Shown: positions 38,192 to 46,672 of the stretch, one piece after another
Numbering within the stretch: the first letter of the stretch is position 1
How the letters are laid out: each line of letters opens with the position of its first letter
DNA from: a virus
DNA: 50,326 bases
IMG/VR virus record: IMGVR_UViG_3300027893_000005
Coordinates: 1-50,326 of that record
Strand: one strand, 5' to 3'
The notes under the pieces: generated by a model
What the model saw: the letters and a program-made list of their open reading frames with translations, nothing else
What the model was told of the DNA's origin: nothing
Databases searched by the model: none
Made by a program: the position numbers and the translations under genes

Positions 38192-38610
38192 TGGAAGATC
38201 AGCACGGTGTCACCCTGCCAGTGGTTTACTACACCAGGCGCTGGCCTGCCCCAGATAAGACCACCAAGAAGGTTGCCAAAGTATTCCAGGATGAGCATGG
38301 GCGTGTGGTTATCTTCAAGGATGTCTACCCAGAAGACCCCCTCTTTAAAGAAGATCGCGCTGTCGGATTTGACGTGCGCGTGACTGATCGTATCGAGGTG
38401 CACCGCTTCCTCATCTACATCTGGGAGACCCGCAACTATGCCTACGTCGATTGGCCACCCCAGAACCCCCACAAGTGTGACCAGGGAGAAGGCGAGCAGT
38501 GGCGCATCCCGCTCCGTCAGTTCACGGTGCAGGGCATCAGCGCCTACACCCAGAGGCAGCTAGAACACTGGGTGCACCAGGAGGTGAGCCTGGATGTTGC
38601 ACAAGGTTGA
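38191..38610 (+). CDS. hypothetical protein, 139 aa
   Basis: The start has GGGGGAGAGGTCTG upstream. The 139-residue product is beta-rich (KKVAKVFQDEHGRVVIFKDV, then FDVRVTDRIEVHRFLIYIWE), with a short Cys/His segment HKCDQGEGEQW. Function is unknown. It overlaps the next gene by 17 bases. Confidence 0.62.
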   Translation: MEDQHGVTLPVVYYTRRWPAPDKTTKKVAKVFQDEHGRVVIFKDVYPEDPLFKEDRAVGFDVRVTDRIEVHRFLIYIWETRNYAYVDWPPQNPHKCDQGEGEQWRIPLRQFTVQGISAYTQRQLEHWVHQEVSLDVAQG

Positions 38611-38872
38611 AGACCCGCTGGGCCAGACCTGGTATGTTGGCAAGGGCGACCCCGCCCACGAAGCTGTCCAGAAGCTCCGGGCGCAGCACTACACTTGGAT
38701 CGTCCTGCCAAGAGAGATCATCATGGGCACCACTCTCGGCATTGGCACCGGCCCTGGTGGTCGTATCTCTTGTCGGCGGGCCTTGAAAGCTGCCCGCCAG
38801 ATGGGGTACAATAGTGAGGGAGGCAGACGACATCTGCGCCTAGCTGAGTGCCTCCGCCTCTTGGGAGGATGA
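38594..38872 (+). CDS. hypothetical protein, 92 aa
   Basis: The ATG at 38594 has AGGAGGTGAGCC upstream. The 92-residue product has a beta-rich first half (TWYVGKGDPAHEAVQKLR, YTWIVLPREIIMGTT) and a basic helical second half (ISCRRALKAARQMGYNSEGG). It could bind DNA, but no motif supports a specific call. Confidence 0.62.
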   Translation: MLHKVEDPLGQTWYVGKGDPAHEAVQKLRAQHYTWIVLPREIIMGTTLGIGTGPGGRISCRRALKAARQMGYNSEGGRRHLRLAECLRLLGG

Positions 38873-38873
38873 C

Positions 38874-39758
38874 ATGGAACTTGTTGACAGCCTGGTAAAG
38901 ACCCGCCTCTCGACCACTCTGCCCCTGCGCGAAGTCCTCATCATGCCCATCGGGGACATCCACGAGGACAGCACCGGTGCCGCCGACCTGGAGAAGCTAC
39001 GCCGACACGTCGAGTGGGGCATGGAGCGCGACGCCTACTTCCTGGGCATGGCTGACTACGTTGACCTGGCATCCCCCAGCAATCGCCAGACCCTGACCGG
39101 TGCCAAGGTCTACGACTCCGTGCGGGATGCACTCGATGACCAGGCCCGCGCTGCTGCCAACCGGGTGTACCACGTGCTGGAGCCCACGAAGGGTCACTGG
39201 CTGGGCATGCTCAGTGGCCACCACTACTGGGAGTTCCAGGACGGAGACACAACCGACACCTGGCTGGCCCGGAAGCTGGAGGCTCCCTACCTTGGGGACT
39301 CCGCCTTCATCCGTTGCATCTTCCAAGGCCAGAAAAGTCGGGCTCACTTTACCATCTTCTGCCACCACGGTGTGGGCTCCGGGCTCACCCTGGCCGCTCC
39401 CCTCAACCGGCTGGAGCGGGTGGTGGAATACTTCGATGCTGACATCTACCTGATCGGTCACCAGCACAAGCTCGTAGGCGCTCCGATGGACAGGCTGTAC
39501 GTGAACTGGAACACTGACCCGCCCCAGATCGAGCACAAGACAATCATCGTGGCCTGCACTGGTGGCTGGCTACGTGGCTACCGTGAGCGTCACCGACGTG
39601 GTGGCCGTGCCCAGGGCACCTATGTGGAGAAGAAGCTGCTCTCGCCTACGGCCCTGGGTGGGGTAGTCATCTCGGCCCGGCCAACGGTCAAGCACTACGA
39701 GACGAGCGCTGGCAAGCGGGCCTCGTTGTACGGAGTAGACCTGAACATCTCGCTGTAA
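38874..39758 (+). CDS. calcineurin-like metallophosphoesterase
   Basis: The 294-residue product shows the metal-binding motifs of this superfamily: MPIGDIHED (D-x-H), GMADYVD in place of the usual GD-x-x-D, LSGHHYWEF in place of GNH-D/E, a FCHHGVGSG strand and GHQHK (the final GH-x-H). It may act on DNA ends, like SbcD/Mre11 relatives, or on a nucleotide. It lies after the recombination genes. The altered second and third motifs make the substrate hard to guess. The start has GGGAGGATGAC upstream. Confidence 0.78.
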   Translation: MELVDSLVKTRLSTTLPLREVLIMPIGDIHEDSTGAADLEKLRRHVEWGMERDAYFLGMADYVDLASPSNRQTLTGAKVYDSVRDALDDQARAAANRVYHVLEPTKGHWLGMLSGHHYWEFQDGDTTDTWLARKLEAPYLGDSAFIRCIFQGQKSRAHFTIFCHHGVGSGLTLAAPLNRLERVVEYFDADIYLIGHQHKLVGAPMDRLYVNWNTDPPQIEHKTIIVACTGGWLRGYRERHRRGGRAQGTYVEKKLLSPTALGGVVISARPTVKHYETSAGKRASLYGVDLNISL

Positions 39759-39770
39759 GGAGGCGACATC

Positions 39771-40289
39771 ATGGGTGGAGGCAGCGGAGCCCCCATATTC
39801 CTCACTGGCCCGGAACAACGGGCGCTCATTATCACGCAGGAGGAAGCCTGGCTTCTGAATGATCGGGTGCGTGACATCATCACCGAGTCCTTCAAGGACG
39901 TGCCCTACGATCCAGAGGACGGCGATACCGTCATCAGGCACTTGACTGACTGTCGCCCCCTGGCCCTCCAGATCGTCCGTGCTCTCCGGGACTTGCAATC
40001 TATGTCCGAGACGAGTATCATCGTGAGTGAAGAAGAGTGCTGGTTCCTGGAGCGCCGGTTCCGCCACAACGACCGCGAGCCCGCAGCCAGGACGCTGCTC
40101 CTGAAGCTGCACGAGCTTATACTGTTCTTTCACCCGGAGCTTGAACCGCCGCTCCCCGACCCGGAGCTTGAACCGGAGGTAGAGGCCAATGCCGACAGAA
40201 CCTACAGAGACGCCATCCAGAGCGCCAACGAGGACGCCAACCCCGACGAGGACGCCGGGGCCGAGCCGGGCACCGGAGACGGGGCCTGA
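39771..40289 (+). CDS. hypothetical acidic protein with 9-residue repeat
   Basis: This is a 172-residue protein behind AAGGAGGCGACATC. The first ~125 residues are helical with several Trp/Arg (TQEEAWLLNDRVRDIITESF). The rest is acidic and disordered. It contains HPELEPPLP followed by DPELEPEVE, encoded by a 17-bp direct repeat (40132-40148 and 40159-40175). Function is unknown. Confidence 0.62.
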   Translation: MGGGSGAPIFLTGPEQRALIITQEEAWLLNDRVRDIITESFKDVPYDPEDGDTVIRHLTDCRPLALQIVRALRDLQSMSETSIIVSEEECWFLERRFRHNDREPAARTLLLKLHELILFFHPELEPPLPDPELEPEVEANADRTYRDAIQSANEDANPDEDAGAEPGTGDGA

Positions 40290-40310
40290 GCCCTACTTGC
40301 CGAGCAGGAC

Positions 40311-41255
40311 ATGTCCACAGCAGAAGGGCGACGGCGTTCGAAGGGTTATCCCTACCCTGCCATAGAGATACCACTGCGAAGGCGTCTGACCGTCGCTGAG
40401 GTAACGATCAATGCTGCCCTCGACCATGTGCTGCAAGTGCCCACCATCAGGGTTCCCGTGCCCAGGGGGTGGGAGCTTGAGGAACTGCTGGAGCAGCATG
40501 GCGCATACGTCGAGGTCAACGACGAGAGAGGTCACTACATGTACTGGGTAGGCCCGGAGAACTTTGAGGGCATGAGCGACACCGACCTGCTGTCCTGGCT
40601 GGAGGCAATCGAGGCCACTTACGGCGAGGAGGTTGCTATCGAGCTTGGCCAGATGGCGGGCCTGTCTCAGCGCCTGGAGGCCAGCGGCATCAACCCGGAG
40701 TACGCCGCCAAGATACGAGACCACGTGTCCAAGAGCCACGTCCGCGTCCAGGCCAAGAACATGATTCAGGACATAGGCGAGATCATCGGGTACGCCGCTG
40801 ACAAGCTCGTCCTTGGCACCCTGGAACCGGTCACCCACTGCCTGGGCAAGCCAGTCAAGGTTCCCCACATGGAGCCCGACCTGGTATGGAAGATGGCCAC
40901 CGCCTTCTGGCATGAGATCGTGCATCGGGGGATGGAGATTGGCAAGAAGGAGTCCTTCTGGGTCAAGGGCATCGGTGAGTTCTCCTACGACGAGGTTCTC
41001 CTGTTCGCGCAACACATCTGGGAGGCGTTCTTGCGGGTCACCCGGCTGGACTTCACCGTCCCGGCCGAGAGCGCGGCCATCAAGTTCTGGTTGGGGTTGA
41101 GCGACAAGTGGTCAGACCGGGAGCACGCGCCGGACATCGGCCGTCTCAGCCCGGAGGACAAGAAGGATCGGCTCCACCACTATATCGGCTACGGTGGCCC
41201 CAGCCGCGCACTCATGGAAGAGATGGGGATAGACCTGGATGCTTATGCTTCTTGA
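40311..41255 (+). CDS. hypothetical protein, 314 aa
   Basis: The 314-residue product starts behind GAGCAGGAC, a weak site, 21 bases after the previous stop. Residues ~20-85 are beta-rich; residues ~95-314 are mostly helical (EEVAIELGQMAGLSQRLEAS, then WKMATAFWHEIVHRGMEIGK). The string WHEIVH only loosely resembles a metal-binding HExxH and lacks the right spacing. It is not recognised. Confidence 0.62.
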   Translation: MSTAEGRRRSKGYPYPAIEIPLRRRLTVAEVTINAALDHVLQVPTIRVPVPRGWELEELLEQHGAYVEVNDERGHYMYWVGPENFEGMSDTDLLSWLEAIEATYGEEVAIELGQMAGLSQRLEASGINPEYAAKIRDHVSKSHVRVQAKNMIQDIGEIIGYAADKLVLGTLEPVTHCLGKPVKVPHMEPDLVWKMATAFWHEIVHRGMEIGKKESFWVKGIGEFSYDEVLLFAQHIWEAFLRVTRLDFTVPAESAAIKFWLGLSDKWSDREHAPDIGRLSPEDKKDRLHHYIGYGGPSRALMEEMGIDLDAYAS

Positions 41256-41541
41256 GCCCTACGCCGACTACATCCTGTCTGTCTGCCACACCGTAATCTG
41301 CCTTGGTATCATCCCGACAATCTGGACTGGTCGCAGGGAGCAACACATTCCTTACGCCACCAGCTTGACATTCATCATCGTGCTATCAGTCCTGGGCCTC
41401 GCTCTGCTATCTCAGGGCCTGGTCTTCGGAGCCGCCACGGACATGCTGGGCGCTGGCCTCTGGTGTGTCGTGGCAGGAGAGAGAAGATTGTGGCAACGAA
41501 GAGAAAGAAGAAGCGCCAGCCGTCGCACAAGGCTCTCCTAG
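41239..41541 (+). CDS. three-span small membrane protein, 100 aa
   Basis: This overlaps the previous gene by 17 bases. The 100-residue product has LLEPYADYILSVCHTVICLG, TSLTFIIVLSVLGLALLSQG and a third span near MLGAGLWCVVAG, then a basic tail that overlaps the next gene. The EPYADYxLS opening and three-span layout occur in a widespread group of small phage membrane proteins of unknown role. Being just before a metallopeptidase and a possible endolysin, it could be a holin. Confidence 0.65.
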   Translation: MLMLLEPYADYILSVCHTVICLGIIPTIWTGRREQHIPYATSLTFIIVLSVLGLALLSQGLVFGAATDMLGAGLWCVVAGERRLWQRRERRSASRRTRLS

Positions 41542-41948
41542 CTAGGGCAGTCAGGCGAGCCCTGACCAAGTACCACAACCTGTACCGGCTCCCGAACTGG
41601 CCGGTCTACTATCGGGCCGTCCAGTCCATCAAGCGGGCATGGGACGGGGCCGATTGCGCCGCCGGGATGGACATCGAGCACCATTCTTGCGAAGTCTGCC
41701 TGGACTACCGGGAAGACCTGAAGCTGGAGGAGGTTGACCTGATTATCGCCCACGAGTTCGCCCACTGGCTGACCAACGACCTTGACATCTTTCTGAAGTC
41801 AATGCTCTCGAAGAGGCAGTACCTTCATGCCAAGGAATTGCTGGAGACCGTGGTCGAGGCCATCGCCATCGCCGTGACCAAGCCTGAGCGGTCTCAGCCG
41901 AAGACGCTGATCCGCCTGACAGTGGAGGAGAAAGGTGGCAACGGTTGA
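41490..41948 (+). CDS. HExxH zinc metallopeptidase-like protein
   Basis: The GTG at 41490 lies behind AGGAGAG. The 152-residue product starts with a very basic tail (ATKRKKKRQPSHK). It has DLIIAHEFAHWLTND with His88, Glu89 and His92 as an HExxH zinc site, and a Glu at ~123 (TVVEAIAIA) placed to be the third ligand, as in gluzincin-like peptidases. Two Cys (HSCEVC) precede it. It could process a virion or host protein or act with lysis. No signal peptide is seen, so it is probably cytoplasmic. Confidence 0.7.
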   Translation: MATKRKKKRQPSHKALLARAVRRALTKYHNLYRLPNWPVYYRAVQSIKRAWDGADCAAGMDIEHHSCEVCLDYREDLKLEEVDLIIAHEFAHWLTNDLDIFLKSMLSKRQYLHAKELLETVVEAIAIAVTKPERSQPKTLIRLTVEEKGGNG

Positions 41949-42132
41949 ACATGGCCTGACCCTTACCGGCGTGGCGGAGGTTCGCCTGATAGAGGAGTTC
42001 GCCAAGTGGCTACGGGCCAGGAGAGCAGCGCACGTGCGCAGCGACAACGGCGTGCAGCGCTACAGCAAGCACGTGAGCGACCAGTCGTTCAGGATCGAGG
42101 TTGGCGAGGGTGCCGAGAAACGCGCGTGGTAA
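41935..42132 (+). CDS. small protein, 65 aa
   Basis: This begins at a GTG behind GGAGGAGAAAG, 14 bases inside the previous gene. The 65-residue product is mixed helical and basic (LIEEFAKWLRARRAAHVRSD). It is not recognised, and overlaps the next gene by about 23 bases. Confidence 0.55.
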   Translation: MATVEHGLTLTGVAEVRLIEEFAKWLRARRAAHVRSDNGVQRYSKHVSDQSFRIEVGEGAEKRAW

Positions 42133-42358
42133 CTGGCAGTGCCCCCGGTGCCGGATGAAGACCCCCAACAAGCACAAGAAGTGCGACCATTGCGGGCGGT
42201 CTCGCCGGGCCGATGTGGGCTCTAGCTACCTGGGCCGTCATGCCCTGGCCGAGATGGGAATCATTCTGCCCAAGGGACAGGTAGTCCCGGTAGGCTTTAT
42301 CAAAGTGAAGCGAGTGAAGAATGCGCTCGACGCCGCGAAGGAGGAGAAGAAGTCATGA
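42110..42358 (+). CDS. zinc-ribbon protein, ~82 aa
   Basis: The GTG at 42110 has GAGG nine bases upstream; a TTG at 42101 in the same frame is the alternative. The product has a short ribbon WQCPRCRMKTPNKHKKCDHC with the two CxxC knuckles about 13 residues apart, then a basic end (VKRVKNALDAAKEEKK). This is a compact treble-clef or ribbon-like site. Its stop overlaps the next ATG (ATGA). Confidence 0.65.
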   Translation: MPRNARGNWQCPRCRMKTPNKHKKCDHCGRSRRADVGSSYLGRHALAEMGIILPKGQVVPVGFIKVKRVKNALDAAKEEKKS

Positions 42359-43356
42359 AGTCACCAGCGTGGATATGGCAGTTCAACACCTGCTATCCCC
42401 CGGCGGGTAGCTCGTTCACCCACCAGGGTGCAAGCATCCCGCTCATTGGCCCGAACGACCTGGAGGCCCCAATATGCGACGCATACGTGAAGTCCCACGA
42501 CGGGCTGTACTGGATGTCCGGGCTCTACAGCCACCCCTTGGCCCCGAACAGCGAACGCCTTGCCAAACTACGCCAGATATACTACGACCAGGGCATCGAG
42601 CTTACTCCGTGGTGCGTGCCCAAGGGCCACTGGCCGGTCGAAGAGGCGCTGATCGCCAACCGTGTCCTGGAAGTCACCAACCGCCTGATCCTGGACATTG
42701 AGCCTTACGCCTACTTCTGGACGGCCCCCTTCGAAAACCTGCATGCGTACATGCAGCGCATCCGGCAGGCCCATCCCAATGCCTGGATAGGGCTCAGCTT
42801 CGATCCCAGGTACGGCAACTACCACGGCGTGCAGGTGGACAAGTACCGGGACATCCACTTCGAGGAGTGGATTCCCTACGTGGACGCCCTGCTTCCGCAA
42901 GACTACTGGGAGACCTTCCAGGTCAACCCGGAGTGGGAGATTGATCACACCACTGCCCGCATCGCTGACTATGGCCTGGAGATCATCCATGCCATCCCCG
43001 GACACGCCTCGTCCGACAGCTTCCGCCGGGCCGTGGAGACCATTCTGCGCTACGGGAACCGGTTCTCGATCTGGCGGCGCGGCACATACGCAACCTACAA
43101 TGCCGAGTATGTCGACAGCATCCAGACTGCCCCTACTCCCCCCCCACCCGACTGCTCGGCGCTGGAGGCTGAGGTGGCCCGGCTCATCGGGGAGACCGCT
43201 ACGCTCAAGGCGACCCTCCAACAGACCGGGGATGAGTCGCTGCGTCGCCTGTCCCGCATTCGTCAGTACGAGAACAAGCTGAAGGCTGGCGCTCAGGCCA
43301 TGCGAAACACGGCCAACGCGCTAGAGGTGGATATTCCCTATGTCTCCGGCAGTTAA
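42355..43356 (+). CDS. TIM-barrel glycosidase-like protein, possible endolysin
   Basis: The 333-residue product has features of a glycoside-hydrolase TIM barrel: RLILDIEPY (an acidic D-x-E at the end of a strand, as in GH25-like and related barrels), AWIGLSFDPRYG, YVDALLPQDYWE and AIPGHAS, each like a strand followed by a catalytic loop. Residues ~255-265 form a Pro-rich linker and the rest a coiled coil (LEAEVARLIGETATLKATLQ). No signal peptide is visible. As no other endolysin was found, this is the best candidate; a depolymerase is the alternative. Confidence 0.55.
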   Translation: MKSPAWIWQFNTCYPPAGSSFTHQGASIPLIGPNDLEAPICDAYVKSHDGLYWMSGLYSHPLAPNSERLAKLRQIYYDQGIELTPWCVPKGHWPVEEALIANRVLEVTNRLILDIEPYAYFWTAPFENLHAYMQRIRQAHPNAWIGLSFDPRYGNYHGVQVDKYRDIHFEEWIPYVDALLPQDYWETFQVNPEWEIDHTTARIADYGLEIIHAIPGHASSDSFRRAVETILRYGNRFSIWRRGTYATYNAEYVDSIQTAPTPPPPDCSALEAEVARLIGETATLKATLQQTGDESLRRLSRIRQYENKLKAGAQAMRNTANALEVDIPYVSGS

Positions 43357-43546
43357 CGTCCTGAACGTAGACCTGTCGCTGCTGCTCCAGATGATCGGGG
43401 AGCGAGAGGTACAGATTGCCCTATTGCAGCAGCAGGTGGCTGGGCTGACGAAGCAGGTGGAGACCATGAGCAAGATCAGGGCTGGCCGGACTAAACAGCG
43501 TAAAGAGGAATCTTGTAGTCCACCCCATTCAACTCCACCCGAATAG
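43340..43546 (+). CDS. small coiled-coil protein, last gene of the early arm
   Basis: The 68-residue product overlaps the previous gene by 17 bases and its 3' end overlaps the convergent tail-spike gene by 56 bases. It has one coiled-coil helix (LLLQMIGEREVQIALLQQQV, GLTKQVETMSKI) and a polar tail. It might oligomerise with the coiled-coil end of the preceding protein. Function is unknown. Confidence 0.55.
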   Translation: MSPAVNVLNVDLSLLLQMIGEREVQIALLQQQVAGLTKQVETMSKIRAGRTKQRKEESCSPPHSTPPE

Positions 43547-46148
43547 AGGCATCCGAGTCAATTGTCGAGGTGGCGATGGCCCCTTCGTCCTGGCCGTCGA
43601 AGTCGATGAAGGGCTCGTCAACGTCATCCTGCACAAGGTTGAGGCAGGCCCCCACACCGGTAGCGCTATCCTGGTGAACCTTCATCACCGGGTTCGTGGC
43701 GCTTGCGACATTCCTCGTCACGCGCATCCCGATGTAGTTCCCGTTGGGATCAAACTCGCCCGTGCCCCGGTCGGCCCTGACCATGTAGGTCAGGCCGGAG
43801 TAGTTCCCGGAGTACCCACGCACGATGGCCCCATTGATGATCTCTTGCCAGGCCGGGGTCTGGCCCATGTTCCAGTTGAAGTATTTCACCCCTGTGCTTG
43901 CCTTGAAGAGGAGCATCTGCTCACCAGCATCGGCCGCGCCGCTGATCTGGGCAACCTGCTGAGCCCAGTTCCCGGCGAAGAAGCGGAAGTGGGTGGCATT
44001 GATCAGGTCAAGCGCCGGGATCGCGGTGCTGAAGTTCAGCTTGTCAGTCCCGGCCAGGTTGCGGATCACGAAGGTCTCGCCGTCAGCCACCTTGGGAGAC
44101 AACTTCAGCGGGCCGTCAGGGGTCAAGAAGTTGTTGACCACCCGGCTGCTGTTGCCTACCAGGGAGTACGGAGTCGTGACACTGTTTTGGGTGTTGCAGT
44201 TGGTGTAGTTGTTCCAGATACCGGAGCCGCCGGTCTCCTCAAAGCCCACGTCGCAGAAGTGGGGCTGGACGTGGAAGACGAAGGTGCCGGACACGTTGTC
44301 GATCTTGATCCCGCTCACCGCAGCCACGTTGTTAGCGTAGTTGCCATCCACCTGGAGGTCGCGGATGCTACAGTCGGCCGCTGTGACGTTGATGATGGCA
44401 GCCAGTTCCGCACCGTTGATCTGCTTGATGATGGTCACACCATCTCCGGAGCCGATCAAGTCCTTGCCCCAATCAGAGACGACAACCATCCCGTCGATGT
44501 TGTAGGTGCCAGGCATGAGAAGTACGCGCACGCGGGAGGCTGAGTTGAGGGCCAGGTTGATCTCCTCCTGGTCGCTGGTGCCGTCGCACACGTAGTCGGC
44601 CCACGCCTTGGCCTGGGTAGTGGAGTTGTCAGCGGCCACGATCTTGTCGAAGAAGCGCTGCGGGGCTCCACCAGCACCGGACGGATAGTTGGCATCGATG
44701 ACGTTGCCGTTCACGTTGTTGAGTAGGTTGGTCAGGTCATCGTGGTCGCGGACAGAGTTGCCCACGATGACGGTGTAGCTTGTGGTAGTGTGACCGTAGA
44801 TGCCGTAGGTGGTGGCAGCACCGGCCTTGCCACGCAGGACGTTGCTGGTCACGGAGCCATAGTCCCACCCGCCGATGTAAACGGAGTGGGTGTCCCCGCC
44901 GTTCTTGACGATGTTGCCGTCGATGACGAAGTGCTCACCACCGCCAGAGATGGGCGTCTCCAGTTGGATACCATAGGACTCGAAACCGGCGATCCGACAG
45001 TCCACGATCTGGATGTCGTTGCAATACCCGGCCACCGCGATGCCCACTCTCGGAGTAGACTGACCGCTGTTGCAGGAGAGGCGACAGTCACTGATCTCGA
45101 TGCCAAGGCCGATGCCATCACAGTCAATCCCGACACCATCCTGCACATCCAGGATACAGCCGTCGATGGTTACTTCGGTGGTGCCCCCGATCAGGATTCC
45201 CTTGGTAGCGACACCAGTGGCCACAATCCGGCAGTTGCTCAACTGTACGTCGTTCGCGGCTCCTATCCGGAGGGCATAGGTACTTCCACCACCGAAGCGG
45301 CAGTTGCTGATCCTGGCCCCAGTGATGGCCGAAACGCCACTGATGTAGAGGCCCGTCCCCGCGCAATAGAATTTGCAGCCATCCACCAGGAGATCAGTTA
45401 CCTCTAGCTGACCGGCCTGGATCACGGTGGACTCCATCACAATGTCGCGCAGGGTAAACTTACTGGCACCATTAGAGTCACTCATATCAATACCCATAGC
45501 GCCAGAGACCATGCGCAAGTCCAGGAAGTCGAACTGGGTGGGAATGCCACCGGCCACCGAGTCAATGTAGATAAGGGTCTGGGAGCCAGCGTGATCAACC
45601 GTCATGTGCTCCATGCGGAACCGCGTGACCCCGCCCGTGCCAACAGCATTTATCGTCACAGTGGGGCTAGCAGCCGTACCCTGGAGCAGGACTTCGCCTC
45701 GGCCTGCTCCCACGAGCCACAAGTCGGCAGTCTTGCCAGCAATGGTCAGGTTCTCCTGGTACGTCCCGGAGCATATCCAGACCAGACCACCGGTGATGCC
45801 CAGTGAGTTGATCGCGGCCTGGATGGTTGTGTGCGTCCCTATCCCAGGCGTGGGGTGCACGAAGGCGGCGTAGCACATCTTGCCACCACCGCCCATGCCG
45901 GAGGGAACCATGACCTGGATACGGATGTCGTCGCGGGTGATCCTGGGCCGAGCGTAGTACATGCCAGGGGCCAGGCCCGTGAAGGTGGCGGTGCCTGAGT
46001 CGTCCGTGGTCTCCACCCCGGCAACGTGCTGGATAGGGTCGCGGGCAGAGGTGGTGAACAGGTTGACATCAATAGCCTCGACTTCCACCCCGATCAGGGG
46101 GTTGCCGTGCTTGTCGGTCACGTTGCACTTGAAGACGAAGTTGCTCAT
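43491..46148 (-). CDS. tail spike with pectin-lyase-like beta helix
   Basis: This 885-residue protein is the last gene of the late operon. Residues ~1-75 are a carboxypeptidase-regulatory-like beta domain (VTDKHGNPLIGVEVEAID). Residues ~105-490 and ~505-650 look like two right-handed beta helices. Each opens with the start of a pectate-lyase-type coil (GIGTHTTIQAAINSLG and DGTSDQEEINLALNSA), followed by repeats such as ISNCRFGGGS and LSNCRIVATG. The C-terminal ~150 residues are a beta-rich trimer or receptor domain. It most likely binds, and perhaps cleaves, host surface sugar. Confidence 0.82.
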   Translation of the reverse strand: MSNFVFKCNVTDKHGNPLIGVEVEAIDVNLFTTSARDPIQHVAGVETTDDSGTATFTGLAPGMYYARPRITRDDIRIQVMVPSGMGGGGKMCYAAFVHPTPGIGTHTTIQAAINSLGITGGLVWICSGTYQENLTIAGKTADLWLVGAGRGEVLLQGTAASPTVTINAVGTGGVTRFRMEHMTVDHAGSQTLIYIDSVAGGIPTQFDFLDLRMVSGAMGIDMSDSNGASKFTLRDIVMESTVIQAGQLEVTDLLVDGCKFYCAGTGLYISGVSAITGARISNCRFGGGSTYALRIGAANDVQLSNCRIVATGVATKGILIGGTTEVTIDGCILDVQDGVGIDCDGIGLGIEISDCRLSCNSGQSTPRVGIAVAGYCNDIQIVDCRIAGFESYGIQLETPISGGGEHFVIDGNIVKNGGDTHSVYIGGWDYGSVTSNVLRGKAGAATTYGIYGHTTTSYTVIVGNSVRDHDDLTNLLNNVNGNVIDANYPSGAGGAPQRFFDKIVAADNSTTQAKAWADYVCDGTSDQEEINLALNSASRVRVLLMPGTYNIDGMVVVSDWGKDLIGSGDGVTIIKQINGAELAAIINVTAADCSIRDLQVDGNYANNVAAVSGIKIDNVSGTFVFHVQPHFCDVGFEETGGSGIWNNYTNCNTQNSVTTPYSLVGNSSRVVNNFLTPDGPLKLSPKVADGETFVIRNLAGTDKLNFSTAIPALDLINATHFRFFAGNWAQQVAQISGAADAGEQMLLFKASTGVKYFNWNMGQTPAWQEIINGAIVRGYSGNYSGLTYMVRADRGTGEFDPNGNYIGMRVTRNVASATNPVMKVHQDSATGVGACLNLVQDDVDEPFIDFDGQDEGAIATSTIDSDASIRVELNGVDYKIPLYAV

Positions 46149-46672
46149 TAGGAGCCGCCCTCGTGCAGGCTGCGCACCTGCTCACCATTCCAGGCATGGC
46201 TCAGCACCCAGTTCCGGCGCTGTAGCACATCCTGGGCAAAGATGTCGATCACGATGTACCCGACAGCGGCCAGGTTCATCTTCTGCATGATGTCGGACGC
46301 TTCCTTAGCGGGATTCCCGATATGGAAGAACTCGCCCTGGACACGCCAGGCCATCCGCTGAGAGGGAAAGTCGAAGTCTACCACGGCACCACCGTAAAGC
46401 TGGCGACCGCCCATGCGGGAGGACTGGAAGATGAAGTCGTCCATCGGTTCCAGGCCCTTCTTGACCAGCCAGTCGAAGACAAGGAACTCAGGAAAGGTGC
46501 CGCTCCATTGGGCCTCCCAGCGCAGGTAACGGCGCACAATGTCCGGCGGCTGTGGCGGCTCTTGTACGGGCGGCTCTGGCAGCACGGGCACCTTGCGCTG
46601 GACTTCTACCCCGCGCACGCGGCGGGGAGAAATCCCGGTCAGGCTGGAGGCTCCACCGTCGAATGTGCTCAT
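46148..46672 (-). CDS. Vsr-like PD-(D/E)XK nuclease in the tail operon
   Basis: This is a 174-residue protein. After ~40 disordered, Pro-rich residues it has TFPEFLVFDWLVKKGLEP, DFIFQSSRMGGRQLYGGAVV followed by DFDFP, and a VQGEFFH strand, then a C-terminal alpha/beta part (GYIVIDIFAQDVLQRR). A conserved Glu, an Asp at the end of a strand and a following polar strand match the restriction-endonuclease fold of Vsr-related enzymes. In a virion-gene cluster it could be a packaged nuclease or a tail part that reuses the fold. It is coupled to both neighbours. Confidence 0.6.
   Translation of the reverse strand: MSTFDGGASSLTGISPRRVRGVEVQRKVPVLPEPPVQEPPQPPDIVRRYLRWEAQWSGTFPEFLVFDWLVKKGLEPMDDFIFQSSRMGGRQLYGGAVVDFDFPSQRMAWRVQGEFFHIGNPAKEASDIMQKMNLAAVGYIVIDIFAQDVLQRRNWVLSHAWNGEQVRSLHEGGS

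Noticed and set aside
40311-41255. Second metallopeptidase from WHEIVH
   Set aside because: HEIVH matches HExxH by letter, but no third ligand or supporting strand pattern is seen and the surrounding helices do not resemble a peptidase. Left as unknown.
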